A DNA stretch of 64,000 nt from Rothia aeria (GCA_002355935.1 AP017895.1:1178001-1242000); one strand, 5' to 3'. Shown: positions 1 to 8,137, counted from the stretch's first letter. Program-made: numbers and translations. The notes: a model not told the origin generated them from the sequence alone.

Positions 1-541
1 GCAGGGCCGCCACGATGTCCCCGTTATCGGCGGTGTGCTGTTCGCGAACCACCACCCAATCGCCGTCACAGATGGCGGCGTCGATCATCGAATCTCCTTT
101 GACGCGCAGCATAAAGAGCTTGCCGCTGCCAACCAGCTGTTTGGGGAGGGAAAGCACATCCTCAACGGATTGCTCTGCCGTGATGGGCCCGCCTGCCGCT
201 ATGCGGCCTACCAGGGGGATAGGCACCATATCCTCGTCGCTGACTTCAAAGGTAGGCAGTTCCGGAACTTTGGGCGCTTGGGTATTGGCACGTTGTTCGG
301 AGTTTCCTGAGGCGTCCAGCACCTCAATTGCTCGCGGCAGTTTAGGGTCACGGCGAATATAGCCCATTTTCTCAAGTCGCCCCAGCTGGTGCGTCACCGA
401 CGAGAGGGATGCAAGGCCCACCATATCGCCGATTTGGCGCATTGATGGGGGATATCCTTTCTGCTCAATCTCGGTGCGAATAGCGTCCAAAATTTTCTGT
501 TGGCGCGGAGTTAGGGCCGGGCGTGGGGTCTCGGGTGCCAT
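1..541 (-). CDS. lexA: LexA SOS repressor (3' end beyond window)
   Basis: Transcriptional repressor of the SOS regulon; it binds operators as a dimer and cleaves itself when RecA is activated. The visible 180 codons begin at the ATG at 541. They show an N-terminal winged helix-turn-helix (residues 1-70, [20 protein letters not shown]), the self-cleavage site RIAAGG (Ala116-Gly117) and the catalytic Ser151 in GDSMIDA. The catalytic Lys and the C-terminus lie off the left edge. It is divergent from the LysM gene, the usual actinobacterial arrangement. A possible half operator GAAC lies at 631-634, but no convincing full box is seen directly before lexA. Confidence 0.96.
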   Translation of the reverse strand, partial: MAPETPRPALTPRQQKILDAIRTEIEQKGYPPSMRQIGDMVGLASLSSVTHQLGRLEKMGYIRRDPKLPRAIEVLDASGNSEQRANTQAPKVPELPTFEVSDEDMVPIPLVGRIAAGGPITAEQSVEDVLSLPKQLVGSGKLFMLRVKGDSMIDAAICDGDWVVVREQHTADNGDIVAAL

Positions 542-731
542 GGGTGCCTTCTTTCCTAGACTGCGGCGCCTGCTGAAGCGACTGGTATGTGCGGCGTAGC
601 GCCAATGGAACGATCGTTGATCCTATTTTAGAACAAACTTCCTCAAAAACCAAACATTTATTCTAGATTTCCCGTGAAACTTCGAAGAAATTTTTAGTAC
701 ACATCTACTAGAATTTGGAATAGAGATTCGA

Positions 732-765
732 TATACTCGGTTCTACCTAAGGAACACATCTTCGA
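732..765 (+). promoter_or_regulatory. -10 element and LexA-box-like operator before the LysM gene
   Basis: TATACT at 732-737 is a good -10 hexamer, with no clear -35. Just downstream, 752-765 reads GAACACATCTTCGA, one base from the actinobacterial SOS core GAACACATGTTCGA. Its position between a probable start point near 744 and the gene fits repression by LexA, which is encoded divergently next door. Inference from motif and context only. Confidence 0.55.
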
Positions 766-781
766 AAGCAGAGGTTTGCTC

Positions 782-1471
782 ATGATTGCTCATACATCCA
801 GTGCATGTGTGCAGAGTCTTGCTGATAGCCCGCGTCCGAAGAAACGGGATGATTCGTTACTCGTCCCATCACCACATCAACACCTTTATGACAACCAGCC
901 AGTGAAAGGACTCGTTATGGATACCCAGGCAAGCCCCGCTATTCCTTCCGGTCTAACGGTTATTCACCCCGCCCGACGTAAATCATCGGCGGCCGTGCGA
1001 CGGCTGGCTCGGGAACGCCAACAGGCTGAACGGGCACGTTCCACGCACCGCGGCGGTTCGGCTGAGAACCCGGCTCAACAGATCTCAGTGACTCAATCAC
1101 CGCGTGACACTCGAGTACCTCAGCAGCAGTCTGGCGGGCGTATCTTTTCGCCCATTAAATATATTCACAGTCGTTTGGGCCGCAGGGGTATGCTCCTGCT
1201 GGGGCTGCCGTTGCTCACACTTGCGGCCCTCATTGTGCTTGGCGCCATCACCCTATTAGCGCCCCAGGGCGCACAGGCTGGAACATCACAACAGACTACG
1301 GCAGTTACTAAGGTGGTTACTGTCAAAGCAGAGCAAACCCTATGGGATATTGCTCATGAGGCGGACCCTGAGACAGACCCTCGGGACACGATTGTGCGCA
1401 TCATTAAACTGAATGATTTACAGAACACCAAGCTTCAGGCTGGTCAACGGCTGGAGGTTCCTGCACGGTAA
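782..1471 (+). CDS. LysM-domain membrane protein, probable SOS-induced cell division regulator
   Basis: About 229 residues: a basic, disordered N-terminus, one membrane segment in the middle (GMLLLGLPLLTLAALIVLG) and a C-terminal LysM-like peptidoglycan-binding domain (VKAEQTLWDIAHEADPETD). LysM membrane proteins beside lexA in other actinobacteria (Rv2719c/ChiZ of Mycobacterium, DivS of Corynebacterium) are SOS-induced and delay septation; that role is inferred here from position, architecture and the LexA-box-like site. Two starts are possible: ATG 782 with AGAGG seven bases upstream, or ATG 917 with AAAGGA at 905-910. I list the longer form; the first 45 codons are not clearly coding. Confidence 0.8.
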   Translation: MIAHTSSACVQSLADSPRPKKRDDSLLVPSPHQHLYDNQPVKGLVMDTQASPAIPSGLTVIHPARRKSSAAVRRLARERQQAERARSTHRGGSAENPAQQISVTQSPRDTRVPQQQSGGRIFSPIKYIHSRLGRRGMLLLGLPLLTLAALIVLGAITLLAPQGAQAGTSQQTTAVTKVVTVKAEQTLWDIAHEADPETDPRDTIVRIIKLNDLQNTKLQAGQRLEVPAR

Positions 1472-1590
1472 ATAGTGGCTATGCGAAACATATTTTGTGG
1501 GTCGGGTGTGCAATAGCACCGTCTCAAAAGACCCTGTACCCTAGAAGTTGTGGGTTCAGTGCCTATGGTACAAAGCGATGAATCGGAGGA

Positions 1591-2289
1591 ATGATGGCGC
1601 AGGAACAACCGGTCGTTGCGATCCTGGGGGAGCCTGGCACGTTCGGGGAACTAGCACAGGCTCTTGGACGCGCAGGGGCGCAGGTTCTTGTCACTAAAAC
1701 CTCTAATGAATTGTTGGACGCTGATGGCATGATTATTCCTGGCCATACAAGCTCTATTGAGACTTATCGCACGGTGCAGTCTTTCGATGCTGAACGTGTG
1801 GTGGGGCGTCGTGTGGCTGGGGGACGTCCAGTGCTTTTTGCGGGGGCAGCTTTTGGCATGTTGTTCGAGACAATGGACGATACGACTTCAGCCGGTGCCG
1901 TCGAAGTTAAAGGTATGGGGGAGTGGCCCGGGCATGCCTGTAAGCTCGCTGCTGCTGGTGCCCCTCTCGGTGTACAACAGCTGGTGCCCGCACAAGAAAG
2001 TTCCCTGCTTCATAATCTGCCTGGAGCGCTGCGGTACAAGGCTGAAGACGGCGTGCTGCGGTGGGAGTTTGAGCAAAATATTGACTATATGAGAGCTCCT
2101 GCGGTGAGCTGGACACAGACTACGCCGCCGTACATTGCGGCGGTTGAGAATGGCCCGCTAACAGCAGTGCAGTTTTGTCCTATTGCATCGGGAGAGCCCG
2201 GTGAGGAGTTCATGCGCCGGTGGGTTGCCTCATTACCTGTGACGGGGCGGATGTCAGTAGTGGTTGAGAACAACGTTGAGGAGAATTAG
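1591..2289 (+). CDS. HisH-like class I glutamine amidotransferase, catalytic residues lost
   Basis: 232 residues, start ATG 1591 behind GGAGG. The fold follows HisH, the glutaminase subunit of imidazole glycerol phosphate synthase, and the gene sits where hisH sits in Micrococcaceae, upstream of a small membrane protein and priA. However, the nucleophile region GICVGMQ has become AGAAFGM with Gly85 in place of Cys, and the His-Pro-Glu motif VQFHPE has become VQFCPI (Cys196, Ile198). All three members of the Cys-His-Glu triad are therefore absent by gapless alignment, while the flanking residues RPVL and LFE remain. No hisF, hisB or hisC is present nearby. It cannot be a normal glutaminase; it may be a decaying relic or a repurposed pseudoenzyme. 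The reading frame is intact. Confidence 0.8.
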   Translation: MMAQEQPVVAILGEPGTFGELAQALGRAGAQVLVTKTSNELLDADGMIIPGHTSSIETYRTVQSFDAERVVGRRVAGGRPVLFAGAAFGMLFETMDDTTSAGAVEVKGMGEWPGHACKLAAAGAPLGVQQLVPAQESSLLHNLPGALRYKAEDGVLRWEFEQNIDYMRAPAVSWTQTTPPYIAAVENGPLTAVQFCPIASGEPGEEFMRRWVASLPVTGRMSVVVENNVEEN

Positions 2290-2295
2290 TCGTCC

Positions 2296-2469
2296 ATGAA
2301 CCCAATGTATTCCGGTCTGATACTCATGACTGTGGGAGCCTTCTTCGCGGGTGGGGGAATATCGTTTCGTAAGCAGAAATTACCGTTAGTTGCGCAGGTT
2401 ATTATGTGGCTTATCGCTCTGGCGCTTTTTGGGTACGGGGCGTATGTAGCTTTTACTTTTGGGTCATAA
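2296..2469 (+). CDS. small two-helix membrane protein
   Basis: 57 residues, ATG 2296 to TAA 2469, six bases after the HisH-like gene. Two hydrophobic segments (MYSGLILMTVGAFFAGGGI and VAQVIMWLIALALFGYGAYV) are separated by a short basic loop (RKQK). A small membrane protein of this kind lies between hisH and priA in related Micrococcaceae (from memory). Its stop lies in the ribosome-binding region of priA, so the two are probably translated together. Function unknown. Confidence 0.75.
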   Translation: MNPMYSGLILMTVGAFFAGGGISFRKQKLPLVAQVIMWLIALALFGYGAYVAFTFGS

Positions 2470-2479
2470 GGGGCTGCTT

Positions 2480-3313
2480 ATGCACTCTCAGCATTTGGGG
2501 AAGCTTCAGCTGCTTCCCGCTGTTGATATTTCTGAAGGGCGGGCTGTACGTCCGGTGGGCGGGCAGCTGTTGGGCACTTCGCAGAGCATTGATCCCGTGG
2601 CGGCCGCCATTACCTGGGGTGAGGCCGGTGCTGAGTGGATTCACCTGGTAGATCTTGATTTGGCTTTTGGCCGCGGCACTAATACTTCTGTGCTGGAACA
2701 GGTCATAGATGAGGTGCGGGATAGAACCTCCAACCGTATAAAGATTCAGGTAAGCGGCGGCATTAAAGATCACCGCAGCATTGAGTTGGCTCTTAGTTTG
2801 AGACCAGATCGTATTAATGTCACCTCAGCGGCACTGGCACAGCCCAGTTGGCTTGAACAAGTTCTTGAGGAACATGGCGAACTACTGGCCCTTGGGGTTG
2901 ATGTCCGTGATGGTGTGGTGGTTGCCCGCGGCACCGATTGGCGGGGAGACGCATTGGATGCGAGTATCATGTGGCTTGAGCGTGCGGGAGCTCAACGGTA
3001 TGTTGTTACTGATGTGAGCCGTGACGGGGCGTTATCTGGGCCAGGCCTTGAGCCGCTGCAACACGTGTTGGCGCTGACCGGGAAACCGGTGATAGCTTCT
3101 GGCGGGGTGGCAAGCCTTAATGATATTCGTGTGCTGCGTGGTATGACAGCCCAGGGGCTGGAGGCCTTGGTGCTGGGCAAAGCCCTTTACACAGGACGCT
3201 TTACCCTTGAGCAGGCGCTACAGGTGGCACACGGTACTGCGGAAGGTGTTAGTGTGCAGGAACAACTGGCGTGGAAACCGCCAACAGAACAGGCAGAAAG
3301 CAGCGGCGAATGA
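2480..3313 (+). CDS. priA: PriA, phosphoribosyl isomerase A (HisA/TrpF family)
   Basis: A (beta/alpha)8 isomerase that in actinobacteria performs both the HisA step of histidine synthesis and the TrpF step of tryptophan synthesis. 277 residues from ATG 2480 (AAGGGG at 2468-2473). Catalytic aspartates are kept: Asp16 in LLPAVD and Asp178 in VVTDVSRDG. Arg24 of RAVR is also kept. The substrate loop that reads RGRGW in M. tuberculosis PriA reads ARGTDW here, SGGIRDD is SGGIKDH, and KDGTLGGPN is RDGALSGPG. With the neighbouring HisH-like protein dead and no hisF, the enzyme may now serve mainly one pathway. The C-terminal 25 residues are an extra tail. TGA overlaps the ATG of the next gene. Confidence 0.92.
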   Translation: MHSQHLGKLQLLPAVDISEGRAVRPVGGQLLGTSQSIDPVAAAITWGEAGAEWIHLVDLDLAFGRGTNTSVLEQVIDEVRDRTSNRIKIQVSGGIKDHRSIELALSLRPDRINVTSAALAQPSWLEQVLEEHGELLALGVDVRDGVVVARGTDWRGDALDASIMWLERAGAQRYVVTDVSRDGALSGPGLEPLQHVLALTGKPVIASGGVASLNDIRVLRGMTAQGLEALVLGKALYTGRFTLEQALQVAHGTAEGVSVQEQLAWKPPTEQAESSGE

Positions 3314-4203
3314 GCGACGGAGGGAATCACCAACACCACGGTCCCCTGAGTCTTCACGGCAGGCTCCCGGCCCATATTGCTGCACAGCTACGTAGCGCCG
3401 GTCGTAAGACGGACACTGGAGGCCAGCCATGGAAAGGTCGCAACCTTGGCGATGGCACCTCACAGACCCACCAGTTTTATGGGGATAACGGGCTGACAGA
3501 ACCTGCCCTTGGTGCAGCATTGAAAGCATTTGCAGCGGGTGAGGCGAATGAAACAGCAGTAGTGGATGCTCTTCGTGAGGCCCGGGTATTTGTTCCTGTG
3601 GTAGCACAGCTATCTCAGGTACATCTTACAGCTGAGGGGCTGGTCTCAGACAAAGAAACAGATATGGCGCTGGTGAGTATTCAATCACCAGATGGCCGTA
3701 GGGCATTGCCTGTTTTTACCTGTGTGGACTATTTGACGCAGTGGCACGCCCAGGCGCGTCCTGTGGCTGCCTCGATGCGTAAAACATCGTTGAGCGCGGT
3801 GGAAGATAATAATCAGCTGATCGTGGTGAACCCGGGGCAAGACCCCACATTTGTGGTGCGTCGACCGGCGATTTGGGCTATTGCTAAAGAACAACCGTGG
3901 GTGCCGTCATACAACCACGAGGCGGTCTCCCAGGACGTGCGTCAACTTATTCGCCTGATGCCTCAGGTTGAGGATGTGCAGTTAGCGGCAGCGGCGGGGG
4001 CTGACTCTCGTTCTGCTAAGGGGCGTATTCTGGCAGGGGGCGGTCATGGGCCAGAACTTGAGATAACGCTGGTGCTGAAACCAGGTATGACCCGGGAACA
4101 ACTGGACACTACTATCACTGATTTTCAGCAGCGGCTTGCCGCTAGCGAGGTTATCTCGGAGCTAGTGGATTCGGTGCAGATAAAACTTTCACAGGCTTCA
4201 TAG
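3310..4203 (+). CDS. SseB-family protein
   Basis: 297 residues from ATG 3310, overlapping the priA stop as ATGA, so translationally coupled. The middle carries the SseB N-terminal-type domain (residues about 65-190, VDALREARVFVPVVAQLS and RALPVFTCVDYLTQW), followed by a C-terminal domain ending near VDSVQIKLSQ. SseB follows priA in many Micrococcaceae. The molecular function in actinobacteria is not established. The gene ends three bases before the GTG of the next open frame. Confidence 0.85.
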   Translation: MSDGGNHQHHGPLSLHGRLPAHIAAQLRSAGRKTDTGGQPWKGRNLGDGTSQTHQFYGDNGLTEPALGAALKAFAAGEANETAVVDALREARVFVPVVAQLSQVHLTAEGLVSDKETDMALVSIQSPDGRRALPVFTCVDYLTQWHAQARPVAASMRKTSLSAVEDNNQLIVVNPGQDPTFVVRRPAIWAIAKEQPWVPSYNHEAVSQDVRQLIRLMPQVEDVQLAAAAGADSRSAKGRILAGGGHGPELEITLVLKPGMTREQLDTTITDFQQRLAASEVISELVDSVQIKLSQAS

Positions 4204-4206
4204 ATA

Positions 4207-4641
4207 GTGGCTGCTGTGTTGGTTAAGGCGAGCGGCGTTACATCATTACCAGTGTTTAGTGTTTCAGAATTCTTGGCGTGTGGCACATTCTTCCGTGGCG
4301 TTAGTTCGGAAACACATGTTGTTAGGCTTCTGCAGCAACAATGTGACCGCTCATGTGGGACTGGTGTACCCATGTACTACTTCGATTATGCAGGGTACAG
4401 TATTGAGTTCATCTGCGGTGAAGATACTTATCGTCCCAAAGGCGAGCAGATTGAGGTGTATGCTCCGGAGCTGGTGCTAGATGCGGCTTTGTGCTCCATC
4501 CTAACGGTTGAAAAATTTAACCTCAGCCCTTTAAAAAATGCAGCCATTGAGGAGTATTCGGATGGGGACGAGTATGTGATTTTTCTGAGAAATGGGCTGA
4601 ACCTGTATTACCTCTCTAACGGTGAGCAAAGTTTTTCTTAG
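4207..4641 (+). CDS. hypothetical protein, possible small immunity-like domain
   Basis: 144 residues from GTG 4207, directly after the SseB gene; an alternative start is ATG 4372. I do not recognise a named family. The order FFRGVSSETHVVRLL, then YYFDYAGYSIEFIC, then a C-terminal strand-rich part (YVIFLRNGLNLYYL) recalls small SmpA-like or immunity-type domains of the form 'RGV...VV.LLG.P...YDYG...EF', but this is recollection only. Two Cys flank a Gly-rich turn. It sits at the border of the AT-rich island and is itself less GC-rich than SseB. The N-terminal 25 residues are doubtful and may hide a lost base. Confidence 0.5.
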   Translation: MAAVLVKASGVTSLPVFSVSEFLACGTFFRGVSSETHVVRLLQQQCDRSCGTGVPMYYFDYAGYSIEFICGEDTYRPKGEQIEVYAPELVLDAALCSILTVEKFNLSPLKNAAIEEYSDGDEYVIFLRNGLNLYYLSNGEQSFS

Positions 4642-4699
4642 CAAAAATAATAAGCCAGCACGAGCCATCCCGTATTCTGGTGAGAAAAACAATGGCCTC

Positions 4700-4720
4700 T
4701 GCCCGGTAGCACTGCCGGGT
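4700..4720 (+). terminator. hairpin after the 4207-4641 gene
   Basis: CCCGG and CCGGG separated by a short loop in GCCCGGTAGCACTGCCGGGT. There is no clear T-run, so it is a weak terminator candidate for the priA-sseB transcript. Confidence 0.35.
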
Positions 4721-4831
4721 GAGATTTACGTATAGTGGTGCTCCACAGCTCACAAGGGTGAATATATTTATTATCTAATTAAATAATTAATGAGTGGAAC
4801 AAAGGAGTTTGGTACGTATAGGCTGCACTTG

Positions 4832-5427
4832 CTAATCCATTAAATCTGGAGTCATCCTGATAAAGCAATCATATAAATTTTTACCGATTAGATAGATATT
4901 TTGTAATTTTACTTCTTCAGGCATCGGTACACCAAAATCATCAATATAATCCTCTTCATCCCACTCATTTTCATGATCCCAGTAGAAAATTTGCCCAATT
5001 CTTTCCCCTTGGGTGCATAGACATATTAAGTCACCGAACTCATTACTTGATATTGGTAGAAAGTTATCCGGTATTCTATTTTATATATTTTAAGTCTTTC
5101 GCTCATCGGGGAGAGTTGTCCACCACCCTTAACAGGTGCTATAAAAAATCCTAACCCGCCGCCACCCCATGCAATATTACCTCCAACAGGAGGAATAGCA
5201 TCATCCGGGTAACAATATTCAGGAAGGTTGCTGTATGGCGTTAATTTATATTCTTTTATAAATCCCGTTTCCGCACCATATAATTCAAGGTAATCTAAAT
5301 AGTCAGCAAATTCTTCTCTAGTAATGTCTAAAAATTCAGACATTGTTTCTCGAAGGGTAGGGGCTAGCGGTTCAGATGTAAACCTTGCGACTCCACCCAT
5401 TTCTTCAACTAAATTTTTAATCCTCAT
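4832..5427 (-). CDS. SUKH (SMI1/KNR4)-family protein, one-base frameshift
   Basis: Adding one A to the four-A run near 5090 joins the frame starting at ATG 5427 to the frame ending at TAG 4832 and gives 198 residues. Features of the SUKH superfamily are visible: an N-terminal helix with TREEFADYLDYLELYG, a PYSNLPEY segment, the central Gly-rich strand GGNIAWGGGGLGFF, then PISSNEFGDLICLC followed by ERIGQIFYWDHENEWDEED and a final ENLYDCF-like helix (KNLYDCFIRM). SUKH proteins are common immunity proteins against polymorphic toxins. No toxin gene lies beside it. The AT content is much higher than in flanking genes, suggesting horizontal origin. Confidence 0.82.
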
Positions 5428-5773
5428 TTTAGTATCTCTTTCGATGATTATACTCAAAGATAAATACTGTAACACCGGGGTGAAGCATCTGTATACCAGT
5501 AATGCTTCAAAGGCGATCTTTGATCTGATTACGTTTACCGTATAATATTTCAAAATTATAGCTCAGCGTCGCCTCTATGTAAAGATATTAATTTTCAATC
5601 TACCGTGAAGAAATAATTTTACATCTTTAATTCTGGAATTTATGTAGACATCAATAATTCCCCCTCCTCTAAATATTTAATTCAAATATTAAAATATTTC
5701 TTCTCATAAGAAATACTTATGCCATTTGCCATAATAATAAAAGAAGAAGATTCTAAATCGGTATTATTAAATC
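5428..5773. other. AT-rich intergenic stretch in the island
   Basis: 346 bases with no gene I can support. The minus-strand frame upstream of the SUKH start stays open to 5553 but has no protein-like character. Scattered short open frames may be decayed coding sequence. The SUKH promoter should lie here; no clear hexamers are seen. Confidence 0.5.
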
Positions 5774-6064
5774 TTAGGAAAAATGATTTTCTTGTTCCAT
5801 GGGCAGATAGGTATATTCTTTACTGCTAATAATTTCTGCAGCAGTAGTGTTATTGTCGATATCTATAGTCCATGTTAAACTTCCGGATAAATATTTAGTG
5901 TTGTATAGGTCAATATTATAATTGAGATAGTAACTTGGATCGTAGCTGGCAATAATATTTAATTTGGTAAAATCAAATGAAGTGACTTGAAAATCCAGCC
6001 AGTCAAAATTTGTTTTTATATGATTATTAAATGTTGCTATTTCATGCTCTATAGATTTTTTCAT
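5774..6064 (-). CDS. hypothetical small acidic protein of the AT-rich island
   Basis: 96 residues from ATG 6064. Rich in Tyr, Asn, Asp and Ile, with alternating strand-like segments (FDWLDFQVTSFDFTKLNIIA, YYLNYNIDLYNTKYL, LTWTIDIDNN) and no membrane segment, so it is probably cytoplasmic. Family not recognised. Size, composition and place among immunity-like genes suggest a small immunity or antidote-type protein, but that is inference. The C-terminus is abrupt (MEQENHFS) and may reflect truncation. Confidence 0.55.
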   Translation of the reverse strand: MKKSIEHEIATFNNHIKTNFDWLDFQVTSFDFTKLNIIASYDPSYYLNYNIDLYNTKYLSGSLTWTIDIDNNTTAAEIISSKEYTYLPMEQENHFS

Positions 6065-6075
6065 TCTTTAAATCC

Positions 6076-6225
6076 CTACTGTGCAGTCACCGTTTCGCAT
6101 GCATAGACCCATTCTTGCATATCGTCTACTTTTGAACGAAGTCATTCCCTAAAAGTTTTGTTGTTGCTACAGCCTGAAACCTTCAGAAGTCCATATGTGG
6201 TATCAGCAGTGATATTGCGAGCTGA
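6076..6225 (-). pseudogene. short coding remnant with internal TGA
   Basis: Fifty codons bounded by TAG at 6076-6078 and two TAGs at 6226-6231. The frame reads ADTTYGLLKVSGCSNNKTFR, then E, then a TGA (where Trp would fit), then LRSKVDDMQEWVYACETV. The same frame before and after the stop looks protein-like and is more GC-rich than its neighbours. Probably the decayed end of an older gene; family not recognised. Confidence 0.3.
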
Positions 6226-6260
6226 CTACTAACCCCGTTCTGCAGGCTGCAACTTGCTGT

Positions 6261-6949
6261 TTAGGCCAAATATTTAATATAACCTTCTGGGTATTTACCC
6301 TCCCATGTATAGGGGAAATAACCTTTTAGGTAACATTTCGCCAGTGAATCAATAAAATAGTCAACTTTATCAAAGGCATAATGTTTTATAAGTATTTCTG
6401 CATCACGCATTACCTCGTCTATAAAATAAGTATAAATATTATTTTCTGCACCTAAACCAGTAAGCTTTTTATCTATCGAAGCAAGTGTTTTGTCAAGAGA
6501 CAGACCTATCTTGTCCTTATTACCTGAAGAAAAATATATTTTATTAATATTTTTCATATATTTATCTTTTAAATTCCCATAATATTTCTTGTCAGGTAGA
6601 CGCTCTGAGAGTTTAATACCTTCAACGGGTTTTTCTAGATCAAGAGTCAGGAAAATATTTTCAATATACTCTATGCCATTTTCCTTTACGGCAACCTCTT
6701 CTTCAAGGGGAAGGTTTTTAATACACTGTGAAAAATATGTGAGAAGCTGGGCTTGATTATCCAGCAAGCTGTTCATTTCTACAATCAGGCCTGATCGCCA
6801 GTTGGGGACTAGTGATACGAATAAATCAATTATTTCTCTTTTTGTAATACGCTGATATTTGAGTCTGTAATACTTTTAAAGATTAGGTTCTGTGCCTTTC
6901 CTACCTCATTTACTCTGATGTATTTCTTAATTATCTCTAATTTATTCAT
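6261..6949 (-). CDS. hypothetical protein, possible immunity protein, one-base frameshift
   Basis: ATG 6949 follows a good ribosome site (AGAGGA). Adding one A to the AAAA run near 6878 fuses the N-terminal frame (MNKLEIIKKYIRVNEVGKAQ) with YYRLKYQRITKREIIDLF and the long C-terminal frame, giving 229 residues ending at 6261. The protein is helical and Lys-rich, with no membrane segment. The C-terminus YFPYTWEGKYPEGYIKYLA resembles the 'G.FPCGW.G.FPEGKL' ending that I recall from several cytoplasmic immunity-type proteins. Family name not known. Very AT-rich compared with the core genome. Confidence 0.65.
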
Positions 6950-7157
6950 TTTACTATCCTCTGATTTGATATGTCGGAACTATTTATTAAATTTTAACAG
7001 GAAGTGCAGAGCTCTGGTGTTGCCCGTTAAGTCTATCCAGCTGCAGTAGCTGGCGGTACAGGGTGTACTATCGTTGCACATTCTATGAATAGTCTGGTGA
7101 CGTTTTGAACGATAGGCCGTTTGAGCTACATATTATCCGTAATATATCACTCATAAT

Positions 7158-7624
7158 TTATTGAGAATCAATCCAGTGATTTTTAATTAACCAATGTTTT
7201 AAATCATCCATGAAATAAGGGTTTATATCCCTTAGGGATGGAAATCTTTTTCATATTTTTTCATGGCTTTTGGAAAAAAATTATAAAACTCTTGGCCTAT
7301 TATTTTACGCTGTGCAGGAACGTTGTTTATATAGGGTTTGTAATCTATTTCTTGTGTGACAATGTCTATATATATAAAATTATCACTTGAATAGTATCTG
7401 GCACCGGATTTCCATCCGCTCCAACTGTCTAAACATCTCACGCAAATCCCTATATTTACGGGAAAATTACTAAATTTATTGATTATCTTTTCTATTCCCT
7501 CTAGTTCTTCCCTGAGCTGTGAAACATGAGTCCAAGAAGGAGAGTCTGAAGTTGTCTTAAATTCCACGATAAATAATCTTTTATGGATTGCACTTGTTGC
7601 TGAAGAGATACTTGTGCGGGGCAA
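7158..7624 (-). CDS. hypothetical protein of the AT-rich island, frameshifted near its end
   Basis: The frame from ATG 7624 stops at 7232 as read. Adding one C to the CCC run near 7236 continues it through RDINPYFMDDLKHWLIKNHW to TAA at 7158, about 155 residues. Central features are LFIVEFKTTSDSPSWTHVSQ, an amphipathic helix LREELEGIEKIINKF and a Trp/Tyr-rich patch (CLDSWSGWKSGARYY). Family unknown. The start is uncertain: the first 15 residues come from a more GC-rich stretch at the island edge and may be a fusion to foreign sequence. Confidence 0.55.
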
Positions 7625-7714
7625 CCGCTCGTGTGGAATGCCCCGCGCTTAGAGATATAGGTAACGCAGCGACTGCTGGTTCTGGGTTGAGGTGTTATAA
7701 CATGCTGCGCAGAC

Positions 7715-8137
7715 TTAGCAGACCGGTCCAGTGAACTTTTCTCCAGGGCCCTGGCCAGGTTCGTCAGGGATAGGGGACGCTTCACGGAATGCCAACTGTA
7801 ATGTGCGTAGCCCGTCGCGTAGAGGTGCGGCGTGCTGTGAGCCTATTTCGGGTGCAGCGGCTGTAATAAAGCCTGCAAGTGCTGTGATGAGTTTCCGAGC
7901 CTCGTCAAGATCTTTGAGGTCCTCAGCGTTCTGTTCGGCACCTAATCCGCATTTGATAGCGGCGGCGCTCATCAGGTGAACGGCTGCGGCGCCAATAATT
8001 TCGATGGCTGGAACATCCGCGATGTCGCGCATTTGGGCGTTGAGGGCTTCAAGCTGTTCGGCGTCCAAATCTGTGTGTCCGTGTACCGGTTTGCCGTGCT
8101 CCGCCTCGAATGTAAACTTCTGTGTTTCGTTAGTCAT
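7715..8137 (-). CDS. DUF1844-family protein
   Basis: 140 residues from ATG 8137 (MTNETQKFTFEAEHGKPV). The DUF1844 core is clear: IEIIGAAAVHLMSAAAIKCG, then a conserved acidic DLKDLDEARKLITALAGF helix and a C-terminal LRDGLRTLQLAFREAS. It commonly lies beside sseB and infC in Micrococcaceae, so it marks the return to core genome after the AT-rich island. Helical, probably cytoplasmic; function not established. The frame stays open upstream to 8488, but that part is not protein-like and is excluded. Confidence 0.85.
   Translation of the reverse strand: MTNETQKFTFEAEHGKPVHGHTDLDAEQLEALNAQMRDIADVPAIEIIGAAAVHLMSAAAIKCGLGAEQNAEDLKDLDEARKLITALAGFITAAAPEIGSQHAAPLRDGLRTLQLAFREASPIPDEPGQGPGEKFTGPVC

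Noticed and set aside
4311-4326. Second LexA-like sequence (AAACACATGTTG)
   Set aside because: Inside a coding frame, poor outer half-sites, no nearby promoter.
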